Assembly: GCF_001905125.1 (NCBI RefSeq)
Contig: NZ_LWLE01000037.1
Coordinates: forward strand, 1 to 64,000
From: Streptomyces sp. TSRI0281
GTDB taxonomy: Bacteria > Actinomycetota > Actinomycetes > Streptomycetales > Streptomycetaceae
Reading direction: 5' to 3'
DNA length: 64,000 bases
The notes under the pieces are model-generated. The model made no database searches and was not told where the DNA came from. It saw only the letters and a list, made by a program, of their open reading frames with translations. A program made the translations under genes and the position numbers. This document shows positions 35,809 to 44,861 of this stretch, piece after piece (position 1 is the first letter of the stretch; the number at the start of each line of letters is the position of its first letter).

Positions 35809-36490
35809 ATGCCTGCTCAACCGTCTCGGAACCCGCCCCCTCCGCCTCCGGCACCCCCGCCCCGGGGCAGAGAGCCGACGCCCGGCACAACCGCGCCCGG
35901 CTCCTCCAGGCCACCCGCGAGGCGTACGCCCTCAACGGCACCGACATATCTTCCAGCGCGCAATCGCCCGCAGGGCGGGCGTGGGTGCCGCCACCCTCTA
36001 CCGGTACTTCCCGACACGCGGCTCACTGATCGCCGCCGCGTTCTCCGAACAACTCAGCCAGTGCGTCGCAGCCCTCGACGAGGCCCTCCAGGACGACGAT
36101 CCCTGGCACGGACTTCGCAACGTCCTCACCAAGGTGTGCATGATGCAGGCCCAGGACCGCGGGTTCAGCGCCGCGTTCCTCTCCCCATTTCCCGACGCGC
36201 CCGACGTCCATCGTGAGCGTGCCCGCGCCGAGACATCCCTCGCCCCGCTGGTACAGCGCGCGAAGGACACCGGACAGCTGCGCAAGGACTTCGACCCCAG
36301 CGACGTCACCCTTCTGCTTCTGGCCAACAACGGCGTCGCGCGAGAGTCCCCGGCGGCCTCCATGGCCGCATCCCGCCGCCTGCTCGCCTACTTCCTCCAG
36401 TCCTGCCTGCCGACGGACGGCACACCCCTGCCCGAGCCCGCGCCGCTCCGCCTTGACGACCTCTACAAGCCACCGCATCGAACGGGGTGA
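35809..36490 (+). pseudogene. TetR-family regulator with two frameshifts
   Basis: An ATG at 35809 with GGGAG before it is followed, one base out of frame, by QRADARHNRARLLQATREAY and ALNGTDI, the start of a TetR helix-turn-helix. A second frame change at about 35945-35965 restores AIARRAGVGAATLYRYFPTR and the complete ligand-binding domain to the stop at 36490. The gene needs two single-base corrections to encode a full ~225-residue TetR protein. An internal start at 35981 would make a protein without DNA-binding helices 1-2. Confidence 0.78.
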
Positions 36491-36798
36491 CCGCCGGCGT
36501 CCGCCCGGGGCACGCGCCCCGACGCGGATGTACCTCAGACCCACCACAGCACCGCCCTTCATCACACCTCCGCCCGAGGTGGGTAAGGGGCTCAAGGACC
36601 CGTGGTCGGCGGGCTCCAGAGGCACGGCAGCGGGAACTCCTTCTTCGATGGAGAGTGCCGAATGCCCGTCGGCCGGCGGGCATCCGGTGTTCCCGTAGAA
36701 AGAGCAGCCGGGTAGCCGGGGCCGCACTGCCCGTACGCCGTGGCACACTCGCCCCTTGATCGCGGGGCGCACTGCCCCCGACCTGGGAGGAAGTGACT
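36491..36798. other. Gap
   Basis: About 300 bases; no gene recognised. It should contain the promoter of the lipoprotein gene. Confidence 0.4.
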
Positions 36799-37347
36799 GT
36801 GCGCAGAACGAAGTGGGCCACCGTGGCGGTAGCAGTCATCGCGCTCGGAGCCGCAGGCTGCGGCACAAGCGACGCAGGCACCGAGGTGGATGCCACCCCG
36901 AAGTCGCCCCGGCCCAAGGGCACCGGGGTACTCACGAAGGAAGTCGTGCGTACGGACCTCGACACCTCGGCCGCGGACGCGGGCGTTCCGGCGAACGCAC
37001 CGGAATACGGGCGGATGAGCGACGACACCCCGGCCGGCTCGGCGTCGCAATCGTGCAGCGTCGCCTTCAAGGGGTTCGGGACCAAGACCGCCCCGGTGGA
37101 CATCGCCCGCTACGAGGCGGTGGTGGGCGAGCTGCGCGAGCGCGACTGGCAGCAGCCACAGGAACGCTATGAGCGCAAGGACGCGGACGACGGGGTGGTC
37201 AACTTGGCCCGGGTGGTCCTCAATCAGCGCGGCTGGAGCGTGGTCGCGGAGTACCGGACCTTCCAGGAGGACGGCGTGATCACCCTGTCGGCCTTCGACG
37301 ACGCCTGCGTGAAGAAGAACGACGCGGACGCGGGCCCGGTCGGCTGA
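36799..37347 (+). CDS. Predicted lipoprotein of unknown function
   Basis: 182 residues. The N-terminus has Arg/Lys, a hydrophobic run (WATVAVAVIALGAAG) and a lipobox-like GAAGC with the modified Cys near residue 21, so it is probably anchored to the outer face of the membrane. After a Pro/Thr-rich linker comes a ~130-residue soluble domain (SQSCSVAFKGFGT ... VITLSAFDDACVKK) with two cysteines that may pair. The GTG at 36799 is preferred over that at 36793 because GGGAGG at 36785-36790 is too close to the latter. No operon partners. Confidence 0.75.
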   Translation: MRRTKWATVAVAVIALGAAGCGTSDAGTEVDATPKSPRPKGTGVLTKEVVRTDLDTSAADAGVPANAPEYGRMSDDTPAGSASQSCSVAFKGFGTKTAPVDIARYEAVVGELRERDWQQPQERYERKDADDGVVNLARVVLNQRGWSVVAEYRTFQEDGVITLSAFDDACVKKNDADAGPVG

Positions 37348-37649
37348 CCCGGCCCCGTTGCCCAACGACCTCGTGTGCGGCAAGGCCCTGACACCTTCGC
37401 GCCGCCGCGTCCCGCTGGGCACAGCCTCGCCCCCGTGACAGCAGGCTCCACTGACGCGCCCGACTGCCCATCGCGCACGGGGCGGTGAGAAGTTGCTTCC
37501 GATTTCCGGGTTTCGTCGGAGCCACCCGCCTGCACACGACCCGGTGACGACCCGGAAGGCCGTGAGCACCGGCACCACCGGTCTGACGGGTCGAGGGGAT
37601 CCGCGCCCCCCTTTCCCATCCACTTGCCCCACCAGGTATCTTGCATCGC
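37348..37649. other. Gap
   Basis: About 300 bases without a recognised gene; it should contain the promoter for the PadR/HAAS pair. Confidence 0.4.
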
Positions 37650-37859
37650 ATGGAACCAGGTGATTCGGCCAGGCAGATCCGGGCAGCCACCCAGCTGCAC
37701 AAGGGTGTCCTGGAGTACCGCGTACTCGCCCTGATGCGGAACCGCCCCCGCTACGACGCGGAACTCCTCCACGAGTTCACCCGCGTCCGACCCGGCTTCC
37801 GCAACGCCGTCGACGCCTTCCTGGCCACCCCCCACCCCAGTACCGGAGACCCCGCATGA
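37650..37859 (+). pseudogene. PadR-family regulator with internal deletion
   Basis: The 69-residue product starts like an actinobacterial PadR regulator (RAATQLHKGVLEYRVLALMR, RPRYDAELLHEF) and then jumps directly to the C-terminal helix usually found ~50 residues later (RPGFRNAVDAFLATPHPS). The winged-helix recognition helix and wing (the LSEGTLYPLLSRL region) are absent. The frame is preserved across the deletion, so a short peptide could still be made, but DNA binding should be lost. Its stop overlaps the HAAS gene start by 4 bases (ATGA), the usual arrangement of the PadR/HAAS pair. Confidence 0.68.
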
Positions 37860-38452
37860 AGACCTCTGCCGACCCCGTACGCGACTACCTCTCCGCCGTC
37901 GAGCGCGAGGCCTCCGCGCTCCCCGCCGACCGTCGCCAGGAACTCCTCGCCGACCTCGCCGAACACATCGAGGTGACGCGCGCCGAACGCCCCGATACCG
38001 CGATCGGAGAGGTCCTGGCGGAGCTGGGGGACCCCCGCACGATCGCGGCGACGGCGCTGGCCGAGGCGGGGAACGGGGCCGCCGGAGCCCCGGCCCGGAA
38101 CGGTGTCGGCACACCCGCCCGGCGTGGCAAGGTGCACCCCCTGGTCCCGCTCCTGATGCTCACCCTGTCACTGCCCTTCATGATGGTCTTCCCCGACCTC
38201 CCCGGGCCGCTGTTCGGCGTCCTGTTGCGCGTCACCGGTGCGGTACTGCTCTGCACCTCGGTGCACTGGGTCGCCGTCCAGAAGACCACCGGCGTTCTGC
38301 TTGCCGCGGTCCTGCCGAGTGCCGTCATCGCCACCTGGAACCTGTCCGGCGGAGGCCCGGCGGGCGACACCCCGGCGCTCCTGGCCAACCTGGCGATGCT
38401 CGCCGTGCTGGCCGGCACGGCAACATGGCTCTGGCGGGTCCGCCGTGCCTGA
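37856..38452 (+). CDS. HAAS/DUF1700-type membrane protein
   Basis: 198 residues. The N-terminal helical HAAS domain (about 1-75: VRDYLSAVEREASALPADRR, ELLADLAEHIEVT, LGDPRTIAATAL) is followed by a short linker and four predicted transmembrane helices (about 88-108, 110-132, 138-155, 165-190). These proteins are usually encoded with a PadR repressor, and the ATGA overlap with the upstream PadR remnant shows the same pairing. Role presumed in membrane signalling or envelope stress. With the PadR partner broken, control is probably altered. Confidence 0.85.
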   Translation: MKTSADPVRDYLSAVEREASALPADRRQELLADLAEHIEVTRAERPDTAIGEVLAELGDPRTIAATALAEAGNGAAGAPARNGVGTPARRGKVHPLVPLLMLTLSLPFMMVFPDLPGPLFGVLLRVTGAVLLCTSVHWVAVQKTTGVLLAAVLPSAVIATWNLSGGGPAGDTPALLANLAMLAVLAGTATWLWRVRRA

Positions 38453-39084
38453 ACTTGTCGTTCGACCGGCAGCGGTCACTTGATCGGTTTCGGGTCACCG
38501 TCGAACGGCCAGTGCTCGAAACCGAGGCGGCTGACGGTGCCGGAGACGACCGGAAGTTCACCGCCGTGCTTGGGCAGTCGCCCGCCCCTGGGTCGTGGAC
38601 TCGGGGGCGGGTCGGGCCGGCACATCAACGGGTCCAAGCATGTCCGGAGGTTGACGCACACTGAGGCGCTTCACCGGCCTGGTCGACTTCTATGCTCCCC
38701 GGGAACGGCTGGCGGGCATGCTGCCCCCGAGGCCTCCATCACATCGAGCAACTACCGGCTCTGAGAAGAGTCCTGGGATGGCTGGCCCCCACGGGCGCCT
38801 CGACCGCGTCCGGTTCGGAGTCCCTGAGGGCGGCTGTGTACCGATGCACTACATGTTGCCAACCGCCGTCTCCGTTAACTTCCTTGAAATTATGGGCTAC
38901 AAGCGATTGACGCCACTCCGATCGGATTCCTAGCATCGGTGGATCGATTTACTACTCGGTGGCGGCCCTGTTCGGGGACAAGTTTGGGGACGGGACGAGT
39001 GAGGGTGCGGTTACCCGGCGCTGATGTATCGGCCGAGGGGCACGATCCGTTCAACTGTTCAGCAGGAGCGTCGTGGCAGGCGTC
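38453..39084. other. Gap
   Basis: About 630 bases; no gene is recognised on either strand, although short compositionally coding-like bits occur. Confidence 0.4.
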
Positions 39085-39395
39085 CCAGCGGGGTGTGGCC
39101 AAGCGCTTGGAATTGTACGGATTCACGGTGGTCGACGACGTACTCGACCCGGCGGCCGTGGCGGCGGTCGGGCAACGGGACGAGTATCTGTACGCCCATG
39201 ACCCCGGCGTGGCAGCCGAGCGCCGCAGCCCGCTGGGCACGATGCGCCTGGAGAACCGCCCGCGCCAAGAGGGCGCTGTTCGAGACCTACTTCCTCAGCC
39301 CCCAGGTGCTCCCGGTCGTGGAGCACACCCTGGGGGACGACGCCATCGCGCAGGACGTCCGGTCGTTCCCCGGGCGGACCGGAGGTGACGCGTGA
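39085..39395 (+). pseudogene. Frameshifted phytanoyl-CoA dioxygenase (PhyH)-like gene fragment
   Basis: The first frame reads AKRLELYGFTVVDDVLDPAA and AERRSPLGTMRLENRPRQEG. A shift near 39265 moves to KRALFETYFLSPQVLPVVEH ending at 39395. GFTVVDDVLDP and the following helix are typical of the N-terminal region of the PhyH Fe(II)/2-oxoglutarate dioxygenase family; the H-x-D metal motif would come later and is missing. Confidence 0.55.
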
Positions 39396-39734
39396 CCAGC
39401 GACCGTACAGCCGGGAATGGACTGATCCTTGCGAGGACGTCTGCCTCGATCAGTTCCTGCCGGGCCGTGGGTACGACCTGTCGGCGGAGCAGGTGGCGCG
39501 GCGGTCGGGAGACGTCACCCCCGGGCAGGACCTGACGTTCGCGAAGTTCCTGACCTCGCGCCGTACGCCGAACGGCAGCCGGTCGGCTGGGAGCGCTTCA
39601 CCGTACTTTGCGCGCAGTACGCGATCGGATGGCCCGTCTGCTGCGCGCTGCACTACACCCCGGGCGAGTTCCTGGCCCTGGTGTCCGACACCGAACGACC
39701 GGCCCACGCCCCGCACAACCGGGCCCCGATCTGA
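39396..39734 (+). pseudogene. Frameshifted gene of unknown family
   Basis: The first frame reads CLDQFLPGRGYDLSAEQVAR, SGDVTPGQDLTFAKFL, and a shift near 39560 gives QPVGWERFTVLCAQYAIGWP and CCALHYTPGEFLALVSD to a stop at 39732-39734. Both parts have coding-like codon use. I do not recognise the family. It lies directly before the ABC exporter pair. Confidence 0.45.
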
Positions 39735-39817
39735 GCACAAGCTGCTCAGCATTCACAGGCTGGCTGACCAACATCACGCACACCCCAGGAAACTTCGCAG
39801 GAAAGGAGGGCACGACG

Positions 39818-41806
39818 ATGAGCACCGATGATCATGCCGGGCGCGATGAACGGCCGCACGGGCGATGGCGACGGCCACGGACGGACGGCGTTCTGCGGGC
39901 TGCGGGCACCGTCCGTGACCTGGCCGCCGCCCTGCCCCGGGCCGGCCGGGGCCTCTCGGCCGGGCTCCTGGCCGTCACGCTGTTGACCGGCCTGCTGCCC
40001 CTGGTCCAGATGGGGCTCACCAGCATCGCGATCGGCTCGCTCCCTGACGCCGTGCGCCACGGTGCGGGCACCAGGGCCCACACTCGCCTCCTGCTGGTGC
40101 TCGCCGTGCTGACCGTGGTGTTCTTCGCCGCGCAGGCCGCCGTTCCGCTCCAGAGGTCGCTGTGCCGTGCCCTCGGTACGCGGCTGGAGGAACGGACCCG
40201 GATGCGGGTCATGGCGGCGGCGGACGGCGAGGAGCACGGCGGGGAAGGGCTTCGGGAGGCGGTGGCGCGGGCGCGGGACATCAGGACCGCCGCGTTCGGA
40301 CCGTCCGCCGCGGTGGGGGGACTGTCCGGTCTGGTCGCGGGACGTCTGCACGGGCTGACGGCGGCCGCTGTCCTGGCCACCTTCCAATGGTGGGCGCCGC
40401 TGGTGCTACTGGGCACCTTCCTCCCCTGGGACCGCTACTTCCGCCAGGAGCACGCCAAGGTCGCGAAGGGCTGGGCGGGCCGCACCGAGGAGCAGGAACG
40501 GGCCAGGTACTACCGCGACCTCGCCTTCGACCCGGCGGCGGGCAAGGAGATCAGGATCTTCGGCCTCGCGGGCTTCGTCGGCGACCGGTTCGCCAGGCAC
40601 TTCCGGCGGGCCATGAGCCCGGTATGGCGCGGGCGCGGCACCGATCTGCGACGGTTTCTTCCCCGCGTGGCGCTGGTGGCGCTCGGTTACGCCGTGGTCT
40701 ACGGCTCCATGGGCCGCGAGCTGTCGAACGGGACGCTCGGGCTCACCGCCACGGTGCTGTACGTCCAGACGGCCGGTCAGATCTGGCGGATCGTACCGAG
40801 CTTCAACGATCTCTCCCGGCTCGCCATCGGGGCCGGCGCCGTCTCGGCGGCCGCGCGGCTGCCCGAGCCCACCGGAAACGCGTCGCACCGGGCCGTACGC
40901 CCCGCACCCGCGCACCGGCCCGTCATCCGGTTCGAGAACGTGACCTACCGCTATCCGGCGGCAGCCGACGAGGTTCTCCATGGCATCGACCTGACCGTCC
41001 CGGCGGGCGGAACCCTGGCGGTGGTCGGGGCCAACGGTGCGGGCAAGAGCACTCTGATCAACCTGTTGTGCGGTCTTGTCCGGCCCACCGGTGGCCGGGT
41101 GACAGCGGATGGCACGGATCTCGCGGACCTCGCGTCCGGCGAGTGGCGGACCGGGGTCGCCGCGGTCTTCCAGGACCAGGTGCGCTACCCCTTCTCGGTC
41201 CGCGACAACATCGCCGTCGGAGCGGCCGGTCCGGTCGATGACGCGGCGGTACTGCGCGCGGCCGGGCAGGCAGGGGCGTCGGAGCTGATCGGGCGGCTGC
41301 CCCGAGGACTGGACACTGTGCTGTCCCGCGACTTCACGGGAGGCACCGAACTCTCCGGCGGGCAGTGGCAGTCCATAGCGGTTGCCCGTGCACTGGCCGG
41401 CACCGCGACGGGCGCCCATTTGCTGGTGCTCGACGAGCCGACGGCGAGTCTGGACGTACGCGCCGAGGCTGAGCTGTTCGAGAGGATCATCGGCACGGAC
41501 ACCGGCTTGACCACGGTGCTGGTCTCCCATCGCTTCGCCAACGTCCGGCGCGCCGACCGCATCGTCGTCCTGGACGGCGGCTCCGTCACCGAGGAGGGAA
41601 CCCACGACGAGCTGATGCGATTGAACGGCCGGTACGCACAGATGTTCCGTCTCCAGGCCGCCCATTTCACCGATGAGGCCATGGAGCCGGCCGCAGGGCG
41701 CCCGGACGTCCCCGCCCCGGACGCCTCAGATCTCGATGTCCCCGACCCGAACGCCGGAGACATTGAGGTCGCAGCCCTGGACCTCGCGGACGGGAGGACA
41801 CCGTGA
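39818..41806 (+). CDS. ABC transporter, fused permease-ATPase half-molecule 1
   Basis: 662 residues: an N-terminal exporter-type membrane domain (about 40-345) and an ATP-binding domain (about 375-610) with Walker A GANGAGKST near 404, signature LSGGQ near 513 and Walker B LLVLDEPTA near 535, then the switch His in VSHRF. A Glu follows the Walker B Asp, so it should hydrolyse ATP. The final ~45 residues are an acidic Asp/Pro-rich tail. The very strong site GAAAGGAGGG precedes the ATG at 39818. The next ABC gene starts inside its stop codon (GTGA), so the two probably form a heterodimeric exporter. Such pairs usually export drugs, lipids or peptides; the cargo is unknown. Confidence 0.9.
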   Translation: MSTDDHAGRDERPHGRWRRPRTDGVLRAAGTVRDLAAALPRAGRGLSAGLLAVTLLTGLLPLVQMGLTSIAIGSLPDAVRHGAGTRAHTRLLLVLAVLTVVFFAAQAAVPLQRSLCRALGTRLEERTRMRVMAAADGEEHGGEGLREAVARARDIRTAAFGPSAAVGGLSGLVAGRLHGLTAAAVLATFQWWAPLVLLGTFLPWDRYFRQEHAKVAKGWAGRTEEQERARYYRDLAFDPAAGKEIRIFGLAGFVGDRFARHFRRAMSPVWRGRGTDLRRFLPRVALVALGYAVVYGSMGRELSNGTLGLTATVLYVQTAGQIWRIVPSFNDLSRLAIGAGAVSAAARLPEPTGNASHRAVRPAPAHRPVIRFENVTYRYPAAADEVLHGIDLTVPAGGTLAVVGANGAGKSTLINLLCGLVRPTGGRVTADGTDLADLASGEWRTGVAAVFQDQVRYPFSVRDNIAVGAAGPVDDAAVLRAAGQAGASELIGRLPRGLDTVLSRDFTGGTELSGGQWQSIAVARALAGTATGAHLLVLDEPTASLDVRAEAELFERIIGTDTGLTTVLVSHRFANVRRADRIVVLDGGSVTEEGTHDELMRLNGRYAQMFRLQAAHFTDEAMEPAAGRPDVPAPDASDLDVPDPNAGDIEVAALDLADGRTP

Positions 41807-43623
41807 AGGAAACACTCCGGCTGATCCGTCTGGTCCTGTCCGACTCCCTGCGCGCCGACCCGCGGCTCACGGCCGCGGTCATCGCCCTGCGGATCGCCGC
41901 GGGCGTCCTGGCCCCGCTCGACGCCGTCGCCCTCGGGCTCCTCGTCGACGCGGCCCTGAGCGGGAACACCACGGCATCGCTCGGCTATGCCGTCATGTTC
42001 GCGGTGTGCGACGCGGGGAGTTCGGCGCTCAACCACCCAGCGGGAAAATTGGAGCTGACTCTCAGGGAGAAGACCGACTTCCTCCTTGAACGCCGGGTCG
42101 TCAAAGCCGTGAGCGAGCCGGTGACGACCGGTCACCTGGAACACCCCGCCTACCTGGACCAGGTCGAGAGGGCCAGGGACCAGTCGTCTTCGCTGGGCGC
42201 GTTGGTGGTCCGGCTGGTCGCCCTGGTGCAGGTTCTGATCATGGTGGCGATCACCGTGGCCGCCCTGGTCACCGTGCATGGGGCGCTGGCCCTGCTGTTG
42301 CTCGTGGCGATACCAGCCGTCGCTGCCACGGGGCGCGCGGAGTCCGTGCGGATGCGCGCCGAGGAGCAGTTGGCCGAGCCTCTGCGACACACCGACCGCA
42401 TCTTCGAACTGGCCACCCGGCCGCAGGCGACAGCCGAGATCCGGCTGTCCGGCAGCGGACCGCTGCTGCGCGAACGGTTCCGTGAGAGCTCCGCGCACAT
42501 TGCCGCGGTCCGGGGTCGCGCCGAGCGGCGGGCCGCTGGGATCACGGCGGCCGGATGGCTGGTGTTCTCGACCGGCCTGCTGGCCGCGCTCGTCCTGCTC
42601 GTCCAGGAGGCCATACACGGCCGGGTCGGCGTCGGCGCCGCGCTGATCATCCTGGGTCTGGCGGTGCGACTCATCGAGCAGGTGGACGACATCACCATGG
42701 CCGTGGCGGGTGCGCGGCGGGCACTGATCGACGGACGACGCCTGCTTCGCCTGGTGGACGGCATCGATCAAGCCGCCGGAACGCCCGCTCCGCCGGCGAC
42801 AGGGCAGGTCCCCGCGCGTCTGGCACGCGGCATCGAGTTGCGTGGAGTGAGCTTCCGCTACCCCGGCGCGGAGCGCGACGTACTGCGGGAGATCGACCTC
42901 TGTCTGGAGCCGGGCAGCACCGTCGCGGTCGTGGGCGAGACCGGAGCGGGCAAGACCACCCTCATCAAACTGCTCTGCCGCCTGTACGAACCCGACGGCG
43001 GCGAGATCACCGTCGATGGCCAGGAGCTCCGGGAACTGCCCGCCGATGAGTGGCGCGGTGCCATGTCGGCCTGCTTCCAGGACTACGTACGCTTCGAGCT
43101 CCTTGCCCGGGAGGCCATCGGCATAGGACAACTGGCTGACGTGGAGCAGGAGTCACGGGTCCGTGCGGCCGCGCTCCGGGCGGACATCACCGAAGTGCTG
43201 GACGGCCTGCCGCACGGCCTGGATACCCAGCTCGGCCCCCGCTGGGCCGGAGGCGTGGGCCTGTCGGGCGGACAGTGGCAGCGGCTCGCACTGGCTCGCG
43301 CCTCGATGCGCACCAGCCCTCTCCTGCTCGTACTGGACGAACCCAGCGCCAGCATCGACGCCGTGACCGAGCACGCGATCTTCGAGCGCTACACCCGTGC
43401 GAGCCGGGAGGGAGCCCTCTCCGGGGCGGTGACCCTGCTCGTTTCGCACCGCTTCTCCACGGTCCGGATGGCCGACCGCATCGTCGTGCTGGACGGCGGA
43501 CGCATCACGGAGAGCGGCAGTCACGACGAACTGATACGCCTCGGCGGGACCTACGCAGAGCTCTTCCACCTGCAGGCCGACGGCTACGGCAGGTCCGGTG
43601 ACCGAACCCTGCCGACCACCTGA
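41803..43623 (+). CDS. ABC transporter, fused permease-ATPase half-molecule 2
   Basis: 606 residues, same design as the preceding gene: membrane domain about 20-310, ATPase about 345-590 with Walker A GETGAGKTT near 378, LSGGQ near 487 and Walker B LLVLDEPSA near 507, and the VSHRF switch. The GTG start at 41803 overlaps the TGA of gene 1 by 4 bases, giving translational coupling. All catalytic motifs are intact in both halves, so both ATP sites of a heterodimer could be active. Confidence 0.9.
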   Translation: MKETLRLIRLVLSDSLRADPRLTAAVIALRIAAGVLAPLDAVALGLLVDAALSGNTTASLGYAVMFAVCDAGSSALNHPAGKLELTLREKTDFLLERRVVKAVSEPVTTGHLEHPAYLDQVERARDQSSSLGALVVRLVALVQVLIMVAITVAALVTVHGALALLLLVAIPAVAATGRAESVRMRAEEQLAEPLRHTDRIFELATRPQATAEIRLSGSGPLLRERFRESSAHIAAVRGRAERRAAGITAAGWLVFSTGLLAALVLLVQEAIHGRVGVGAALIILGLAVRLIEQVDDITMAVAGARRALIDGRRLLRLVDGIDQAAGTPAPPATGQVPARLARGIELRGVSFRYPGAERDVLREIDLCLEPGSTVAVVGETGAGKTTLIKLLCRLYEPDGGEITVDGQELRELPADEWRGAMSACFQDYVRFELLAREAIGIGQLADVEQESRVRAAALRADITEVLDGLPHGLDTQLGPRWAGGVGLSGGQWQRLALARASMRTSPLLLVLDEPSASIDAVTEHAIFERYTRASREGALSGAVTLLVSHRFSTVRMADRIVVLDGGRITESGSHDELIRLGGTYAELFHLQADGYGRSGDRTLPTT

Positions 43624-43842
43624 CCGAGAACAACTGCCTTGAAGACAAGGGAGGATGACCGCTCGGCCTTCGGTCCGGGCCGGCAGCGGAGTGTGGGCAT
43701 CACCCGTTCTCGGCCCTGGGTCCCACGCATCGAGGGAGTGCGGAGCCGAAGCACGTACCCCCGACTGACCAGCGAAACAACGGGCGAGATCCACGCGGAC
43801 ACTGTCCGCCCGAAATCCCCTCCATGGAACGCCGAGGAGCGC

Positions 43843-44256
43843 TCACTCGGACGGCGGTCGGGTGGAGGGGATGGGCGGAAGCCATGCGGGTGTGTTGTGG
43901 CGGAAGCTGTGACCGATGGGGATGATCCCGGCACCGTTGTCCAGGGCCGAGAGACAGACTCCGAGGTATTCCGCACCATCGGCGGCAGCCCCGAGGGGCG
44001 TACCGCACAGGGCGCAGAACCAGCGTTGCATCGTGGGCCAGGACCGGTACGAGCTGGGGGTTCCGGGCCCGGTCCAGCTGAAGCCGGTCCGGCGGAAGCC
44101 GACCCAGCCCATGATCGGGCCGCCGGAGAGGCGGGAGCAGTGGGGGCAGGCACATACGTGGGGGTCGTAGGGCTCTCCCATCGCTTCGAAACGGATGTGG
44201 CCGCACAGGCAGCCGCCGGTGGATGCCTCTGTCGTGGATGTCGGGTCGCTGGACAC
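43843..44256 (-). CDS. GFA/CENP-V family zinc protein
   Basis: 137 residues from the GTG at 44256, which has AAGGA upstream. The zinc-site cysteines are visible: C16 and C18 (GGCLCGH), C35, C37 and C40 (CACPHC), C81 and C84 (CALCG). This is the glutathione-dependent formaldehyde-activating enzyme (GFA) fold. Actinobacteria lack glutathione, so the family name does not give its substrate; a thiol adduct enzyme is possible. It is transcribed against the ABC genes on either side. Confidence 0.85.
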   Translation of the reverse strand: MSSDPTSTTEASTGGCLCGHIRFEAMGEPYDPHVCACPHCSRLSGGPIMGWVGFRRTGFSWTGPGTPSSYRSWPTMQRWFCALCGTPLGAAADGAEYLGVCLSALDNGAGIIPIGHSFRHNTPAWLPPIPSTRPPSE

Positions 44257-44861
44257 GGGAGTTCCTTGCTGTCGCGGCACGGCCGGGACGGTGGACACGC
44301 GCGTCGGCTCGCCGCAAGACGACGGGCCCACGGGCGGAGTTCGAGGCGGGTGAGGGTCCTCCGGGGTGGGTGAGGGCGCTCCGGGGTGGGCAGCCTGGCA
44401 CGCCGATTCCGTGGCGTTGGAGCGGCCGAGCGGAATCGGGCCATCGCCGCCGCCGTGCCGCCGTACGCCGGGCACGGTCGGGCGCAGCCGCCGCACGGGG
44501 CGGCCAGGGCATCAGGTTGGCCGGAAACCCTCGGAGGAAGCGGCCGAACGGGCGACCATCGCTCGAACGAGGGCGTTTCAAAGGCATGACCCCGCGCTCC
44601 TGGTGCGAGCGGCGACATTCGTACAAGCGTCCAGGAATCCCCTCGCCGTCACCCGTTACGGCGTGCCGGGTGACCCGTTTCTAGAGCACCCGTGCCATTC
44701 GACGATCTGCTGGAGGACACGATGACTCCGCTCCCCGCCCCCGCGTGCCAGCCCCTCGAATTCGAACGACGGCGGCCTGTCCCGGCTCCTCCCACCCTTG
44801 ATGTGCGGCAGGTCGGCACCTCCACCCACTGCTCGACACGGCCGGATGCGAGGCGGGAGGG
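44257..44861. other. Gap with a short tandem repeat
   Basis: About 600 bases without a recognised gene. A 20-base unit occurs twice in tandem (44348-44367 and 44368-44387, two mismatches). The promoter of the third ABC gene is expected here. Confidence 0.5.

Noticed and set aside
39735..39817. Possible RiPP precursor (frame with STSCSAFTGWLTNITHTPG) just before the ABC pair
   Set aside because: No start codon with a ribosome binding site of its own, third-position bias is weak, and no modifying enzyme is nearby. More likely untranslated leader.
40406..43131. Long minus-strand frames opposite the ABC pair
   Set aside because: The plus strand carries complete Walker, signature and switch motifs in these same bases; the minus frames are shadows.
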